A DNA stretch of 64,000 nt from positions 1 through 64,000 of the forward strand of contig JACCWI010000023.1 in the NCBI GenBank assembly GCA_013697725.1, given 5' to 3'. Within the stretch, counting starts at the first letter, position 1. Each line of letters opens with the position of its first letter. This DNA comes from Tatlockia sp. (GTDB lineage: Bacteria > Pseudomonadota > Gammaproteobacteria > Legionellales > Legionellaceae). A program made the translations under genes and the position numbers. The notes beneath the pieces were generated by a model, which did no database searches, was not told the DNA's origin, and saw only the letters and a list, made by a program, of their open reading frames with translations. This document shows positions 43,970-53,984 of this stretch, piece by piece.

Positions 43970-46711
43970 TTATGAATCCTTAAAGCCTAAATCCTGGCAT
44001 AGTAGAATTACCCTTGCCAAATGGTTGGGTAACTCTTCTAAATCCAGTTCAGGCTCAAGAAGATTCTGATAGAGAGCTTGGCAAAAATAGAGGTAAGCAC
44101 TTTTTAAAGCAATACATTGTTGGTGATTGAGAATCCCAATGTTATGCAATTTTTTGATTAAAATCAAATAGTTAGTTGAGAAAACGAAACTTTCATGGGG
44201 GTTAGCTAAAATTAAAAATTGCAGAAGAAATTCTAAATCAATTAAGCCCCCAGCAGCATATTTTGCTTGAGGTTCATTATGGTCATGATTTATTTTTGCC
44301 CGCATCGCTAAAATTTCATTTCTTAAAGCCACTTTATCCCGCGGTCTTAATAAAATTTCCTTTTTCATCTGTTTGAAAGCATGACGCAAAGGAGCCTTTG
44401 CAGATAGCATTCGAGCGCACACGAGGGCCTGATGCTCCCAAGTCCAAGCCTGGTTAAGCTGATAATCAATAAAGGAATCAATATGACTGATTAATAAACC
44501 TGCTGAACCCGAAGGCCTTAAGCGAGTATCAACAGCATATAAAATACCAGCTTGAGTTCGGGTAGTTAGCATATGCATAATTTTTTGAGTCAAGCGAGTC
44601 ACTAAAGGTTCTTCCTCAACTAATACTTTATGCACAAAAACTAAATCCAAATCAGAAGCAAAAGTCATCTCTTTGCTTCCTAATTTTCCATAAGCGATGA
44701 TGGCAAATCGAGATTTAATTGCCAAAATTTGTGGGTATCGGCTTGCTAATTGCTGGCATGAACGCTCTAGAATTTCAATTACAATAATTTCTGCAACCAT
44801 TGCTAAAAAACGGGCAATGCGAGCAGCACTATATTGCCCTTTGATCTCAGCGCGTGCGGCTAATAACCAATTGCTTAACTTAAATTGCCGCAGTAAATCC
44901 GCTTGGAGTTCTTCTTCCTGACAGTGATTTAATTGAGCTTTTAGGCTTTGTTCAAGTACTTTGTAGGAGGGTATCTGCCAATTTTGATCTTGGTGAAGGA
45001 GAATCTCCAGGAGAAAAGGCTGGTTTAAAATTAAAGACCTGATGAAAGAACTTTGACTAAACCATTGCAATAACTCATTAATTGAACCAGGATTTTCAGT
45101 TAACAATGCTAAATAGGCTGAACGGGCAACAATCTTTTCTAACAAATGCAAACTATGTAAAAGGAGCTCATCGGCCTTCGCAAATTTAGTCAGTTCATTA
45201 AGTAAAAGCGGCATAAACCGGTCAAGGTGTAACCGTGCAGCCTGACTTAAACGCCGACAGCGCGCACCATGTTTAAAAGCATAAAGCATTTGGTAGCAAC
45301 GCTCAGCTTCAGGAAAATTAAGACTGGCTAAAAGATTGCATGCCATAGTCGATTCAATATGACCCTGCCATAGACCTAATAATTGATGAGCAATTGTCTT
45401 CTTTTCTTGATCTTGATTAGGTACATCTTTACGTAAAATTGCACAAAAAAATCGTCTAGTAATTCGCTGATACTGCGCTAATTTTTGGCTCAGTTGCTGC
45501 CAGTTTTCATAGCCCATCGCCAAGGTAATTTGTGTTTGCTTTAGTTCGTCTTTTGGTAAGGAATGGGTTTGTTGGTCATTTAGCCCTTGTAAGGAATTTT
45601 CTAATTTTCTTAAAAAAAGATAAGCTTGTTTTAAGACTTGAGAATGCGACAATAAATTTTCTTTTTCAAGGTTTTCAAGCACGGTCATCGCATTTTGCTG
45701 ACGTAATTGCGGTAATCGCCCGCCTCGGATTAGTTGAATAGTTTGAATAATAAATTCAATCTCGCGAATGCCCCCAAAACCACGTTTGATATCATCTAAT
45801 AAGGGATTTAATTGTACTTCAAGTTCGATCATAGCCTTCATTGAACGTAAGGATTCGATAACCGAAAAATCAATATAACGTTTATATACAAAGGGGATAA
45901 TTAACTGCTGAAACCAGACATTCGACGTCGAGCCAAGCAACCGTGCCTTTACCATAGCATAGCGTTCCCAGTCCCGTCCCTGCTCTTGGTAGTAAATCTC
46001 CATAGCAGCTAAAGAACTAACTAGTGCCCCACTATCTCCGTTCGGACGCAAACGTAGGTCAACACGAAACACAAAACCCTCAGCAGTCACAGTTTGAAAG
46101 AAATGCACAAATTGCTGGACGACTTTGCTGTAATATTCTTGATTGGAAATCCGCTCTTTACCATCAGTAAAACCAGCAGCTGAATAAACAAAGATTAAAT
46201 CGATATCCGAAGAATAGTTTAATTCTTGCCCCCCTAATTTGCCCATCGCAAGCACATACAATTCAGTCAAGTTTCCTAATTCATCGCGTGGTTTTCCATA
46301 GCGATTTAGATTTTGAAGTTGACATAAATCCAGTGTTTTCAGAATGATGGCGTCCGCAAAATCAGACCAGGAGGCCATTGTTTCTTCTGTATTAGCCAGA
46401 CCTGCCAGTTCACGTAACATTAAACGTAATAAAAAACGATGGCGGAATTGTCTTAAATTTTTATAAAATTCATTGGGTTGTGTTAAGTTAAGCGATAAAT
46501 AACTTTGATAATCGCAAAAAAAAATTGTTTTTTGACAATTATCTTCGGCTAATAAATTGCTTAAAATCGTTGAGTTACGAGATGCAAAATCACTACTTAA
46601 TAGTAAAGTTAGCACCGATTGGGAAAGGGAAGAGTCAAGCTCGGCAAAATTCTTGAAAACAGTTTTCATTTTTATTTTGAGAATGTCGGGTATTTGTGGT
46701 TGATTTTGCAT
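43970..46711 (-). CDS. glnE: Glutamine synthetase adenylyltransferase/removase GlnE
   Basis: The 913-aa protein has two nucleotidyltransferase domains: N-terminal GKLGGQELNYSSDIDLIFVY (adenylyl-removing) and C-terminal YGKLGSKEMTFASDLDLVFVH (adenylylating), each with the D-x-D metal site, and FGGIREIEFIIQTIQLIRGG between. This matches GlnE, which controls glutamine synthetase by adding or removing AMP. Length close to E. coli GlnE (946 aa). Confidence 0.96.
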   Translation of the reverse strand: MQNQPQIPDILKIKMKTVFKNFAELDSSLSQSVLTLLLSSDFASRNSTILSNLLAEDNCQKTIFFCDYQSYLSLNLTQPNEFYKNLRQFRHRFLLRLMLRELAGLANTEETMASWSDFADAIILKTLDLCQLQNLNRYGKPRDELGNLTELYVLAMGKLGGQELNYSSDIDLIFVYSAAGFTDGKERISNQEYYSKVVQQFVHFFQTVTAEGFVFRVDLRLRPNGDSGALVSSLAAMEIYYQEQGRDWERYAMVKARLLGSTSNVWFQQLIIPFVYKRYIDFSVIESLRSMKAMIELEVQLNPLLDDIKRGFGGIREIEFIIQTIQLIRGGRLPQLRQQNAMTVLENLEKENLLSHSQVLKQAYLFLRKLENSLQGLNDQQTHSLPKDELKQTQITLAMGYENWQQLSQKLAQYQRITRRFFCAILRKDVPNQDQEKKTIAHQLLGLWQGHIESTMACNLLASLNFPEAERCYQMLYAFKHGARCRRLSQAARLHLDRFMPLLLNELTKFAKADELLLHSLHLLEKIVARSAYLALLTENPGSINELLQWFSQSSFIRSLILNQPFLLEILLHQDQNWQIPSYKVLEQSLKAQLNHCQEEELQADLLRQFKLSNWLLAARAEIKGQYSAARIARFLAMVAEIIVIEILERSCQQLASRYPQILAIKSRFAIIAYGKLGSKEMTFASDLDLVFVHKVLVEEEPLVTRLTQKIMHMLTTRTQAGILYAVDTRLRPSGSAGLLISHIDSFIDYQLNQAWTWEHQALVCARMLSAKAPLRHAFKQMKKEILLRPRDKVALRNEILAMRAKINHDHNEPQAKYAAGGLIDLEFLLQFLILANPHESFVFSTNYLILIKKLHNIGILNHQQCIALKSAYLYFCQALYQNLLEPELDLEELPNHLARVILLCQDLGFKDS

Positions 46712-46946
46712 AAATTTTAACTAAGAAGCCTTTCACTTAAGACTATCCAAGCTGGGTAGGAAATACAATGAATAACATCACTTCTCAGTAGCCTGGGCAA
46801 ATCTGTTGAAAACAGTTTATGATAAAAGAAAAAAAGCTTAATAAGAAACAGAAAGGTTAAGATATATTTCTTTCTTGTAAAGATTCACAATCCCGGTAAG
46901 CTGAGTTACTATTATTCAATGCATAAATAAAGGTTCAATCTTAAAC

Positions 46947-49301
46947 ATGGCTGAAACAATTTCAAATAGCTTTCGTAAACTCCGAATTTATCAAGCACGT
47001 CAACTAAAATTCGATATAGTTTCAGGTATAGTTGTTTTTTTAGTTGCCGTTCCCCTTTGCCTGGGAATCGCCCTTGCTTCAGGCGCGCCCTTATTTTCCG
47101 GGATTCTTAGTGGTATTATCGGCGGTGTTATTGTAGGTAGTTTAAGTGGCTCTCAAGTGTCTGTCAGCGGACCTGCAGCGGGAATGGCAGCAGTAGTTGT
47201 TACCGCAATCGCCCAGTTAGGCAGTTTTGAAAATTTTCTTATCGCTTTAGCCATTGCCGGTATTTTGCAAATTCTAATCGGTAGTTTTCGCGCTGGATTT
47301 ATCGCTGAATACATTCCATCCAATGTAGTTCAAGGGTTATTATGCGCTATTGGTATTTTATTGATAATCAAACAACTTCCTTTCGCCTTTACTCTTTCTC
47401 ATGATCTTAAAGAATTGCAGCACCATTTATTAGAATCCACTGAAGGAATATCGTTAAACCCGTTATATGAGTTATCCCAACATATTAATACCGGTGCGCT
47501 CATTATTTCCATAATTTCCTTTGCAATATTAATCTATTCCACAAAAATTAAAATCAAATGGCTAGAGAATGTGCCTGCTCCTATCCTTGTGGTCATAGCT
47601 GGTATTCTAATTAATGAGATCTATTTACGCATTGATTCTTCTTTCGCTCAAACTTATCCCTATTTAGTAAATATTCCTCTGCACAATGGATTTTCTGATT
47701 TATTAAGCCAATTACAATTCCCTAATTGGTCGCTCTGGGCGAATCCAAAAGTCTATCTTTATGCCGTTATACTGGCGATAGTTGCCTCGTTAGAAACTTT
47801 GTTAAACGTCAAAGCCGGTGAAAAATTAGATAGAAAACACCGCTATTGTTCTAAAGATCAAGAATTAATTGCTCAAGGTGTTGGCAATCTCGCTGCGGGA
47901 CTAATCGGGGGCATCCCGGTTACTTCCGTAATAGTAAGAACTTCTGTGAATATTCAGGCCGGTGCTAAATCTAAATTTTCCACTATTTTTCATGGCTTGT
48001 TTCTACTTATTGCCGTGCTGTTTTTGAATGGCTGGCTTAATAAAATTCCTTTATCCTGCCTGGCTTCAATTCTAATTTATACGGGTTACAAGCTCACTAA
48101 ACCTTCGATTTATCGCGCAATTTATAGTCAAGGAATGGATAGATTTATCCCCTTCCTCGCTACTGTGATTTCAATTGTGATCTTTAATCTTTTAATCGGT
48201 ATCCTCATCGGCTTAGCCATTAGCTTATTTTATATTTTGAAAACCAATTCAAAAGCGCGCTTTGATATGATTAAGGAAATCTATACGACGGGCGAAGCAA
48301 ACCGTTTAGTCTTGCCGCAGCAAATTACCTTTTTAAACAAAGCCTCTCTAATTGCTGAACTAAGCTCAATCCCCAAACATTCTCAACTGATCATCGATGC
48401 ACGTTATTCGACTTACATTGATAAAGAAATCATTGAGCTCATTCAGGAGTTTCAAAAAGAGCAAGCACCTTTAAAGCAAATTGCCCTTAATTTAATAGGT
48501 TTTAAAGAAAACTATGATATCCACAATTACATCGACTTCATCAATGTGACCACTTATGACGTTCAAGCCAATCTCAAACCCTATGAAGTACTTAACATCT
48601 TAAATGAAGGCAATCAGCGTTTTCTTAACGACACTCGTATCCATCGTACAACTAATATCGATATCAAATATACTTCCGAGACCCAACATCCAGTAGCGGT
48701 AATTTTTGGTTGTATTGATTCTCGCGTGCCTGTGGAAACGATATTTGATATGAGTTTTGGGGATATCTTCTGTGTCCGAGTTGCGGGTAATGTCGTCAAT
48801 GATGATGTGCTTGGCAGCATTGAATATGCTTGTAATGTAGCCGGTGCTAAATTAATTGTTGTCTTAGGACATACGCGATGTGGCGCAATTGGTGCCAGCT
48901 GTGATCAGGTAGAAAAAGGCCACATCACTCAATTAGTCGCTAAAATTCAACCTGCTGTATCTGCTGAAACGGAAATAAAATCAAACCGTAATTCCACTAA
49001 TCCTGATTTTGTCACGCTGGTAACAGAGCTAAATATTGCCAATAGTTTGCAGCAAATTTATAAAGAATCGGAGATTTTAAAAGGAATGATTGATGCGGAG
49101 TCTATCGGCTTAGTCGGCGCAATCTATGATGTCCGGACTGGAAAAGTGGCTTTTAAAGATTATTCCGAGTCTTTAAAAAAATTGGATAAAGAAGGTGATG
49201 CCAATTTAATTCGCACGGCGAGAAAAATATTGACAGCTGCAGGTTTAGAAAGAGACAACAATTATCCCGATCTCACCCTAGGCTCGCCATCTTTAGTTTA
49301 A
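46947..49301 (+). CDS. SulP-type anion transporter fused to beta-carbonic anhydrase
   Basis: The 784-aa protein has an N-terminal SulP membrane domain (about 20-430, 10-12 helices; VAVPLCLGIALASGAPLFSG, VSGPAAGMAAVV), a STAS-like linker (about 460-530) and a complete beta-carbonic anhydrase domain (about 555-760) with zinc ligands in CIDSR (about 588) and HTRC (about 641). It likely moves bicarbonate across the inner membrane and interconverts it with CO2 on the cytoplasmic side. The fusion is known in several bacteria. Confidence 0.92.
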   Translation: MAETISNSFRKLRIYQARQLKFDIVSGIVVFLVAVPLCLGIALASGAPLFSGILSGIIGGVIVGSLSGSQVSVSGPAAGMAAVVVTAIAQLGSFENFLIALAIAGILQILIGSFRAGFIAEYIPSNVVQGLLCAIGILLIIKQLPFAFTLSHDLKELQHHLLESTEGISLNPLYELSQHINTGALIISIISFAILIYSTKIKIKWLENVPAPILVVIAGILINEIYLRIDSSFAQTYPYLVNIPLHNGFSDLLSQLQFPNWSLWANPKVYLYAVILAIVASLETLLNVKAGEKLDRKHRYCSKDQELIAQGVGNLAAGLIGGIPVTSVIVRTSVNIQAGAKSKFSTIFHGLFLLIAVLFLNGWLNKIPLSCLASILIYTGYKLTKPSIYRAIYSQGMDRFIPFLATVISIVIFNLLIGILIGLAISLFYILKTNSKARFDMIKEIYTTGEANRLVLPQQITFLNKASLIAELSSIPKHSQLIIDARYSTYIDKEIIELIQEFQKEQAPLKQIALNLIGFKENYDIHNYIDFINVTTYDVQANLKPYEVLNILNEGNQRFLNDTRIHRTTNIDIKYTSETQHPVAVIFGCIDSRVPVETIFDMSFGDIFCVRVAGNVVNDDVLGSIEYACNVAGAKLIVVLGHTRCGAIGASCDQVEKGHITQLVAKIQPAVSAETEIKSNRNSTNPDFVTLVTELNIANSLQQIYKESEILKGMIDAESIGLVGAIYDVRTGKVAFKDYSESLKKLDKEGDANLIRTARKILTAAGLERDNNYPDLTLGSPSLV

Positions 49302-49374
49302 CAAATCTTTAAAAATTACCTTCTTGTTATCAATAGTGCTAAAATTGCCCAAATTTTTTTCTTTGGATAAGTTA

Positions 49375-50514
49375 ATGCTTTCTAAACTGGAACCGACCCC
49401 TTTGCTTATTGAATTTGAACAAGTTAACAGAGCTAGCACTCAGAATAAAAAAGACTATCAAATACATATTAGTTTCTCGAGTAATAACGAGGCAAAAGAA
49501 TTATTCCTGGCGATGGAAAATCATCTACCCTTAAGTCTCAGGGATAACCGCGTTATTCTTAGAAGCGGAGGTAAATATGGAGTTAAGTTATCTAAAATTT
49601 CGGGCTATGATAAACGTTCATTCCGGATAAATTTTAAAGACTATGCTTATGCTAACGAATTTAAAAATTTTATTAGGAGAGCAAAAAAATTACCTAAGTC
49701 GAAAATTCCTGGGGTTATAGTTTCTGGGCAGAAATACTCGGCGCTCGATGGCTATCTTGCAATGCATGATTTTTTTCGCCTGGATTTTTCAATTGAAAAC
49801 AGAAAAAAAGTCTATCTGGCCTCTGTGAAACGTTGTGTATTGACTATTTTATTTTTAAAAGAAATCTGTGCTTTGCTACCTAATGAATTAGCTATTTTGA
49901 TAGGACTTAATATTTTTAAATCTATGCTAAGTTCAACCAATTTTCTTAATCGTATAGTTCAATTAAATCAGCAATTCAAAATACCAAAGGATAATTTTGA
50001 GCCGTTTTACAAAATAATATGCAAAATTCAATACAGTATCGGTAATCATTCTGAAGAAGATAATAATCAGCGATATAATTTACATTTAATCTGCTTAAAC
50101 GAGACTGAAGCCGCTTTATTAAAAGATTATATGGATTCAGCCACAATAGGAATCAGTTATGAATTAATAAACAATCAGCTTAAATTTAGCCCCGCTTCTT
50201 CAGCCACCTCTCTTTTGAGCGAACCGGGTTATGGTGTCTGTACGGATAAGGTAGATAATCAAAGTGGAAAAATAAAAACCAGTATTGTATTTCAAACCTC
50301 GAATCGTGCGGCCTTATTTAATTCCTTTATAAATTTTACCGCCTCTGACATCATATTAGTAAAGAACAAACTTTATTTCCCCGTCTGGGATCCAGCATGT
50401 CTCAATATTAATGAGAAAAAAAAAGATACTAACAAAGTAAAATATTCTTCGTTTTTTGCGACTAATGAATCGCCAGTGAAACCTGGCTATTCTAATATGT
50501 TAAACAAATATTAA
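49375..50514 (+). CDS. Unknown protein with two related halves
   Basis: I choose the ATG at 49375 (379 aa) rather than an upstream TTG, because GGA lies 9-10 bases ahead. No family is recognised. Residues about 25-115 and 235-330 show the same pattern: a strand (YQIHISF / YNLHLIC), a helix starting N-E-A/T-E-A, and a later strand ending in K-x-S-x-x-F-x (SFRINFK / KTSIVFQ) followed by a helix with A-x-x-F-x-x-F-I. This suggests a duplicated small alpha/beta domain. No signal or membrane helix. Could be an effector. Confidence 0.6.
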   Translation: MLSKLEPTPLLIEFEQVNRASTQNKKDYQIHISFSSNNEAKELFLAMENHLPLSLRDNRVILRSGGKYGVKLSKISGYDKRSFRINFKDYAYANEFKNFIRRAKKLPKSKIPGVIVSGQKYSALDGYLAMHDFFRLDFSIENRKKVYLASVKRCVLTILFLKEICALLPNELAILIGLNIFKSMLSSTNFLNRIVQLNQQFKIPKDNFEPFYKIICKIQYSIGNHSEEDNNQRYNLHLICLNETEAALLKDYMDSATIGISYELINNQLKFSPASSATSLLSEPGYGVCTDKVDNQSGKIKTSIVFQTSNRAALFNSFINFTASDIILVKNKLYFPVWDPACLNINEKKKDTNKVKYSSFFATNESPVKPGYSNMLNKY

Positions 50515-50657
50515 AAATCAGGCTAATTAAGTTCTAAGGTAACGCTGTTATTAATCGATCAGGGGGCGCGACTTCTTGGGTGATATCTTAAAACAGTAGA
50601 TACCTTTAATCAGCGCAGGAGTATATAATCCTATGATTAATTTTGTATGGAGCAGAT

Positions 50658-52379
50658 ATGCGCGCATCGCAATCGCTATTAGCGACTCTCAAAGAAACAC
50701 CCAACGACGCTGAAATTAGCTCCCACCAACTGATGCTTAGAGCCGGTATGATTCGTAAACTAGGTTCAGGACTTTACACCTGGTTGCCTCTAGGTTTAAA
50801 AGTTTTACGAAGAATCGAACAGATTGTGCGTGAGGAAATGAATAAGTCTGGTGCTTTGGAAGTGCTAATGCCTGCTATCCAGCCTGCTGAACTGTGGCAA
50901 GAAACTGGCCGCTGGGAGACTTTCGGTGGCCTATTGTTAACTATGGTAGATTCCAATCAACGTGAGTATTGCTATGGGCCAACTCACGAAGAAGTAATTA
51001 CTGATTTAGTTCGTAAGGAGTTACAATCCTACAAGCAATTACCCCTTAACTTATATCAAATTCAAACCAAATTCCGCGATGAAATCCGACCTCGTTTTGG
51101 GGTGATGCGTGCTCGTGAATTTATTATGAAAGATTCTTATTCTTTTCATTTAAGTCAAGAAAGCTTACAAGAAACCTACGATAAAATGTATCAAACCTAT
51201 TCTCGTATCTTTGATAGATTGGGTTTACGTTATCGTGCTGTAGAAGCAGACACCGGTGCGATTGGCGGCTCTGCTTCACATGAGTTCCAGGTTTTAGCTG
51301 ATACCGGTGAAGATTTAATTTTTTATAGTGATGGTTCTGATTACGCTGCCAATGTTGAACAGGCAACTGCTCTTTTCCCTGCGAAGGCAAGCGCCCTGCC
51401 GCAAGAGCCTTGCACTGAGGTTTATACGCCTGCTATTAGAACAATTGCAGAAGTGGCTGAATTTTTGCAAACAAGCCCTGAACATCTGGTTAAAACGCTG
51501 ATTGTTGAAGGCAAGGAGCAACCTTTAGTTGCGCTGGTAATCCGAGGAGATGATGAACTAAATGAGATCAAAGCCTCAAAACATCCTTTGATTAAAAATC
51601 CTCTAACTTTTGTCGATGAAGCAACCATCCTTAAAGAACTTAAGGTTCCTGTTGGTTCTCTAGGGCCTGTTGGACTTTCTATCCCTCTAATCGTGGATCA
51701 TCACGCTTTAGCAATGACTTCCTTTATCTGCGGTGCTAATCAAGCAGACAAACACTATTTAAATGCAGCCTGGCAACGTGATGCTCAATATCAAGAAGCC
51801 TATGATTTACGCTCTGTTAAAGAAGGCGACCCAAGCCCTGATGGCAAAGGTCAACTCCATTCCTGTCGCGGTATTGAGGTAGGCCATATCTTTCAACTGG
51901 GCGATAAATATGCGAAAGCGATGAATGCGACAGTAATCAATGAACATGGCCAGTCGCAGGTTATGACCATGGGTTGCTATGGTCTTGGCATCAGTCGAGT
52001 GGTTGCTGCTGCAATTGAACAACATCATGATGAACGTGGTATTCTTTGGCCAGCAAATATCGCTCCTTTTCAACTTGTAATTATTCCAATCAATGGTCAA
52101 CGCTCTGAATTGGTTAGGGATAAAACGGAAGCACTGTATAACCAATGTGTAGCTTTGGGTATTGATGTGCTTTTAGATGATAGAAATGAACGACCTGGTG
52201 TCTTATTCGCTGATAGTGATTTAATCGGTATTCCGCATCGCTTTGTAGTCAGTGAACGTAACCTGGAAAAACAAGTGATTGAATATAAAGCGCGTAATCA
52301 AGCTGAATCAAGTGAAATTGCATTAGACGAACTTACCTTATTTATTGAAAATCTGGCCTCGCTTAGATGTAAAAATTAG
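50658..52379 (+). CDS. proS: Prolyl-tRNA synthetase ProS
   Basis: The 573-aa enzyme starts [19 protein letters not shown] and has class II motifs ([39 protein letters not shown]), an editing insertion (about 230-380) and the anticodon-binding domain. GGAG before the ATG at 50658 supports this start over an upstream TTG. It charges tRNA-Pro; essential. Confidence 0.97.
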   Translation: MRASQSLLATLKETPNDAEISSHQLMLRAGMIRKLGSGLYTWLPLGLKVLRRIEQIVREEMNKSGALEVLMPAIQPAELWQETGRWETFGGLLLTMVDSNQREYCYGPTHEEVITDLVRKELQSYKQLPLNLYQIQTKFRDEIRPRFGVMRAREFIMKDSYSFHLSQESLQETYDKMYQTYSRIFDRLGLRYRAVEADTGAIGGSASHEFQVLADTGEDLIFYSDGSDYAANVEQATALFPAKASALPQEPCTEVYTPAIRTIAEVAEFLQTSPEHLVKTLIVEGKEQPLVALVIRGDDELNEIKASKHPLIKNPLTFVDEATILKELKVPVGSLGPVGLSIPLIVDHHALAMTSFICGANQADKHYLNAAWQRDAQYQEAYDLRSVKEGDPSPDGKGQLHSCRGIEVGHIFQLGDKYAKAMNATVINEHGQSQVMTMGCYGLGISRVVAAAIEQHHDERGILWPANIAPFQLVIIPINGQRSELVRDKTEALYNQCVALGIDVLLDDRNERPGVLFADSDLIGIPHRFVVSERNLEKQVIEYKARNQAESSEIALDELTLFIENLASLRCKN

Positions 52380-52472
52380 TCCTCCTGGTAGGTTTCAGAG
52401 ATCAATGCGTTTTAAAGAGATTAAGAATATAAAAGGGATTTCAAAGCAAGATCTCCCTTAAAAGCCATTAGT

Positions 52473-53281
52473 CTAAAATTTAAGCAGTTTTTGAGCATGA
52501 ATTTCACTTATACTCGCTAGTTTTCCTGAAACCAGGGATTTAAATTCTGGCAATAAAAAAGCAGAGACCGCGTTTTCATCCAACGCACTAATAAAGTCAG
52601 TGGCTAATTTAACCGATGAATCGCCGGCCAACTGCCCCATGTGCAAAACTAGTCTTAGTAGGGAAAAAACTTCTTGCGGTTTAGGATTGTCAGGCAGTAC
52701 CAATAAAGTTGAAATTGGATTTATAGCAGCCGATCGATAAAAGGATAAGGTAATTCGCTGAGTATGCCCGCAAAAGGAAGTACTTCGCTATTTTAAGTCA
52801 AGTTTGATTCCGGAGAAATATAGATCCAGATTGCCAGATCGCATAAGCTTTTTGTACTCACTAAAAAAGCTGAAAAATTTAAAGCCTGCCAATTTTGCGA
52901 AAGTTGTGTGAGTGGCAATTTAATATCCCAACTTTGCTCGTGATTGGAGTCAGGTACATGCTCTAAACGGCGTATAAGGGTTTGATTAAATTTAAGGTTA
53001 ACGCGTGTACCCTGTGTTAGTAAAGGAGAAAATGCAAGCTTTAAATGCAATTTAGCCGTTAGCGGTTTTGCACGCTTGGAAATGGGTAGGAAAAAAGTAT
53101 AATTGGGCTTATAACCATTAAGTGTTTGGCTTCTATCCCAATTTAATTGCTTAAAACTAAATGTATTGCTGCTTGTTTTTCCAACCTGTGATTCTAGACT
53201 CTCAGAAGCGGAAATTGACGTTTGGGCCAAACAATTAACTGAGATAAAAGCTAAAACAGAAAATCCCTAACTCGACATGAT
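52473..53281 (-). pseudogene. bcsB: Decayed cellulose synthase subunit gene (bcsB-like)
   Basis: Reading the minus strand from 53281: MSS, in-frame TAG, GFSVLAFISVNCLAQT (signal peptide), then an open stretch with VNLKFNQTLIRRLEHVP and CDLAIWIYISPESNLT (BcsB: W-x-x-I-x-P-x-S-x-L), a stop, then in another frame VLPFAGILSELPYPFIDRLL and, after another shift, STLLVLPDNPKPQEVFSLLR. LP-x-P-F-x-D followed by VLPxxP is typical of BcsB, the periplasmic cellulose synthase subunit. At least one nonsense codon and two frameshifts; the last two thirds of the gene are missing. No bcsA is seen. Confidence 0.6.
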
Positions 53282-53544
53282 ATTTTCATAGACCTTTTTA
53301 TTTACCTTGTCCTTTGAAGGAGGAACAGACTTCAATTGGTTGAAATATTCTGTCTAACCATTTAACTAGAGTACTTAGATAAGCACCGGGTTGCAACCGA
53401 ATTAAACTCCCATAAATGTCTAAGGAAGTGGGTTCATCACAAATTAATAATCTCATTTCTAAGTTTAATAATAGATCGATGTCCCTTATAGGGCGGGCTT
53501 ATAACAAGATCAACTTTTGTCCATGGTCCATTCGTTATATTAAG
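53282..53544 (-). other. Gene debris, including a fragment of an ABC ATPase
   Basis: Reading the minus strand from 53460 gives LLICDEPTSLDIYGS and then a stretch without known similarity to a TAA near 53295. LLICDEPTS is the Walker B region of peptide ABC ATPases. The 28 bases at 53424-53451 are identical to 55118-55145 in the intact ABC gene downstream, so this is probably a stray duplication. No gene is intact. Confidence 0.45.
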
Positions 53545-53755
53545 ACCGAGCCACCTGACAGGAGATCCTTCGCTTCGCTCTGGATGACGTAACAGTAGGG
53601 ATAGGGCAAGTGAAGACTGAGCCACCTGCCTGGAGACCCTTCGCTTCTCTCTGGATGACGTGAAAGTAGGGATAGGGCAAGTGAAGACCGAGCCACCTGC
53701 CTGGAGATCCTTCGCTTCGCTCTGAATGACGTAACAGTAGATCTTGGGCAAAGCT
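53545..53755. repeat. Three tandem 71-bp intergenic repeats (PERSEGSP type)
   Basis: The word GAGCCACCTG recurs at 53548, 53619 and 53690, exactly 71 bp apart, each followed by GGAGAYCCTTCGCTTC then CTCTGRATGACGT. One strand can be read as HPERSEGSP and VIQSEAKDL, the false peptides of a family of intergenic palindromic repeats found in many bacteria. An inverted partial copy (CCAGAGCGAAGTGAAGGATC) is at 53817-53836, so transcripts through the region could form long hairpins. Not coding. Confidence 0.8.
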
Positions 53756-53851
53756 CTCTCAAAGAATGAACCTAGTGTAATCCAATACCATCCATTATTA
53801 GAATGTAACCCGTCTTCCAGAGCGAAGTGAAGGATCTCCCTTGCAGTGGTA

Positions 53852-53875
53852 TAAACTTTGAGGAAATTCGCCCTG
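53852..53875. mobile_element. Partial right end of the MITE-like element
   Basis: TAAACTTTGAGGAAATTCGCCCTG differs at only two positions from the right inverted repeat of the element at 27042-27152. I find no left end within the expected 110 bp, so the copy is truncated or rearranged by the neighbouring repeats. It shows that the family is dispersed in this genome. Confidence 0.55.
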
Positions 53876-53984
53876 GCAGGTAATCCCCGTGTTAATAAAA
53901 CCTTAATTATCAAATTATATAATCACGTTTTCACTTAAAAATAGCTGAAACTAATCCACAGATTTATTCACTAAAGGAAACATT

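Noticed and set aside
49324-49374. Upstream TTG start of the unknown duplicated-domain protein
   Set aside because: No ribosome-binding site before the TTG; the ATG at 49375 has a better context.
53437-53913. A 158-aa minus-strand protein with HPERSEGSP-type repeats
   Set aside because: This is translation of intergenic repeats; the same false peptides are widespread in bacterial annotations.
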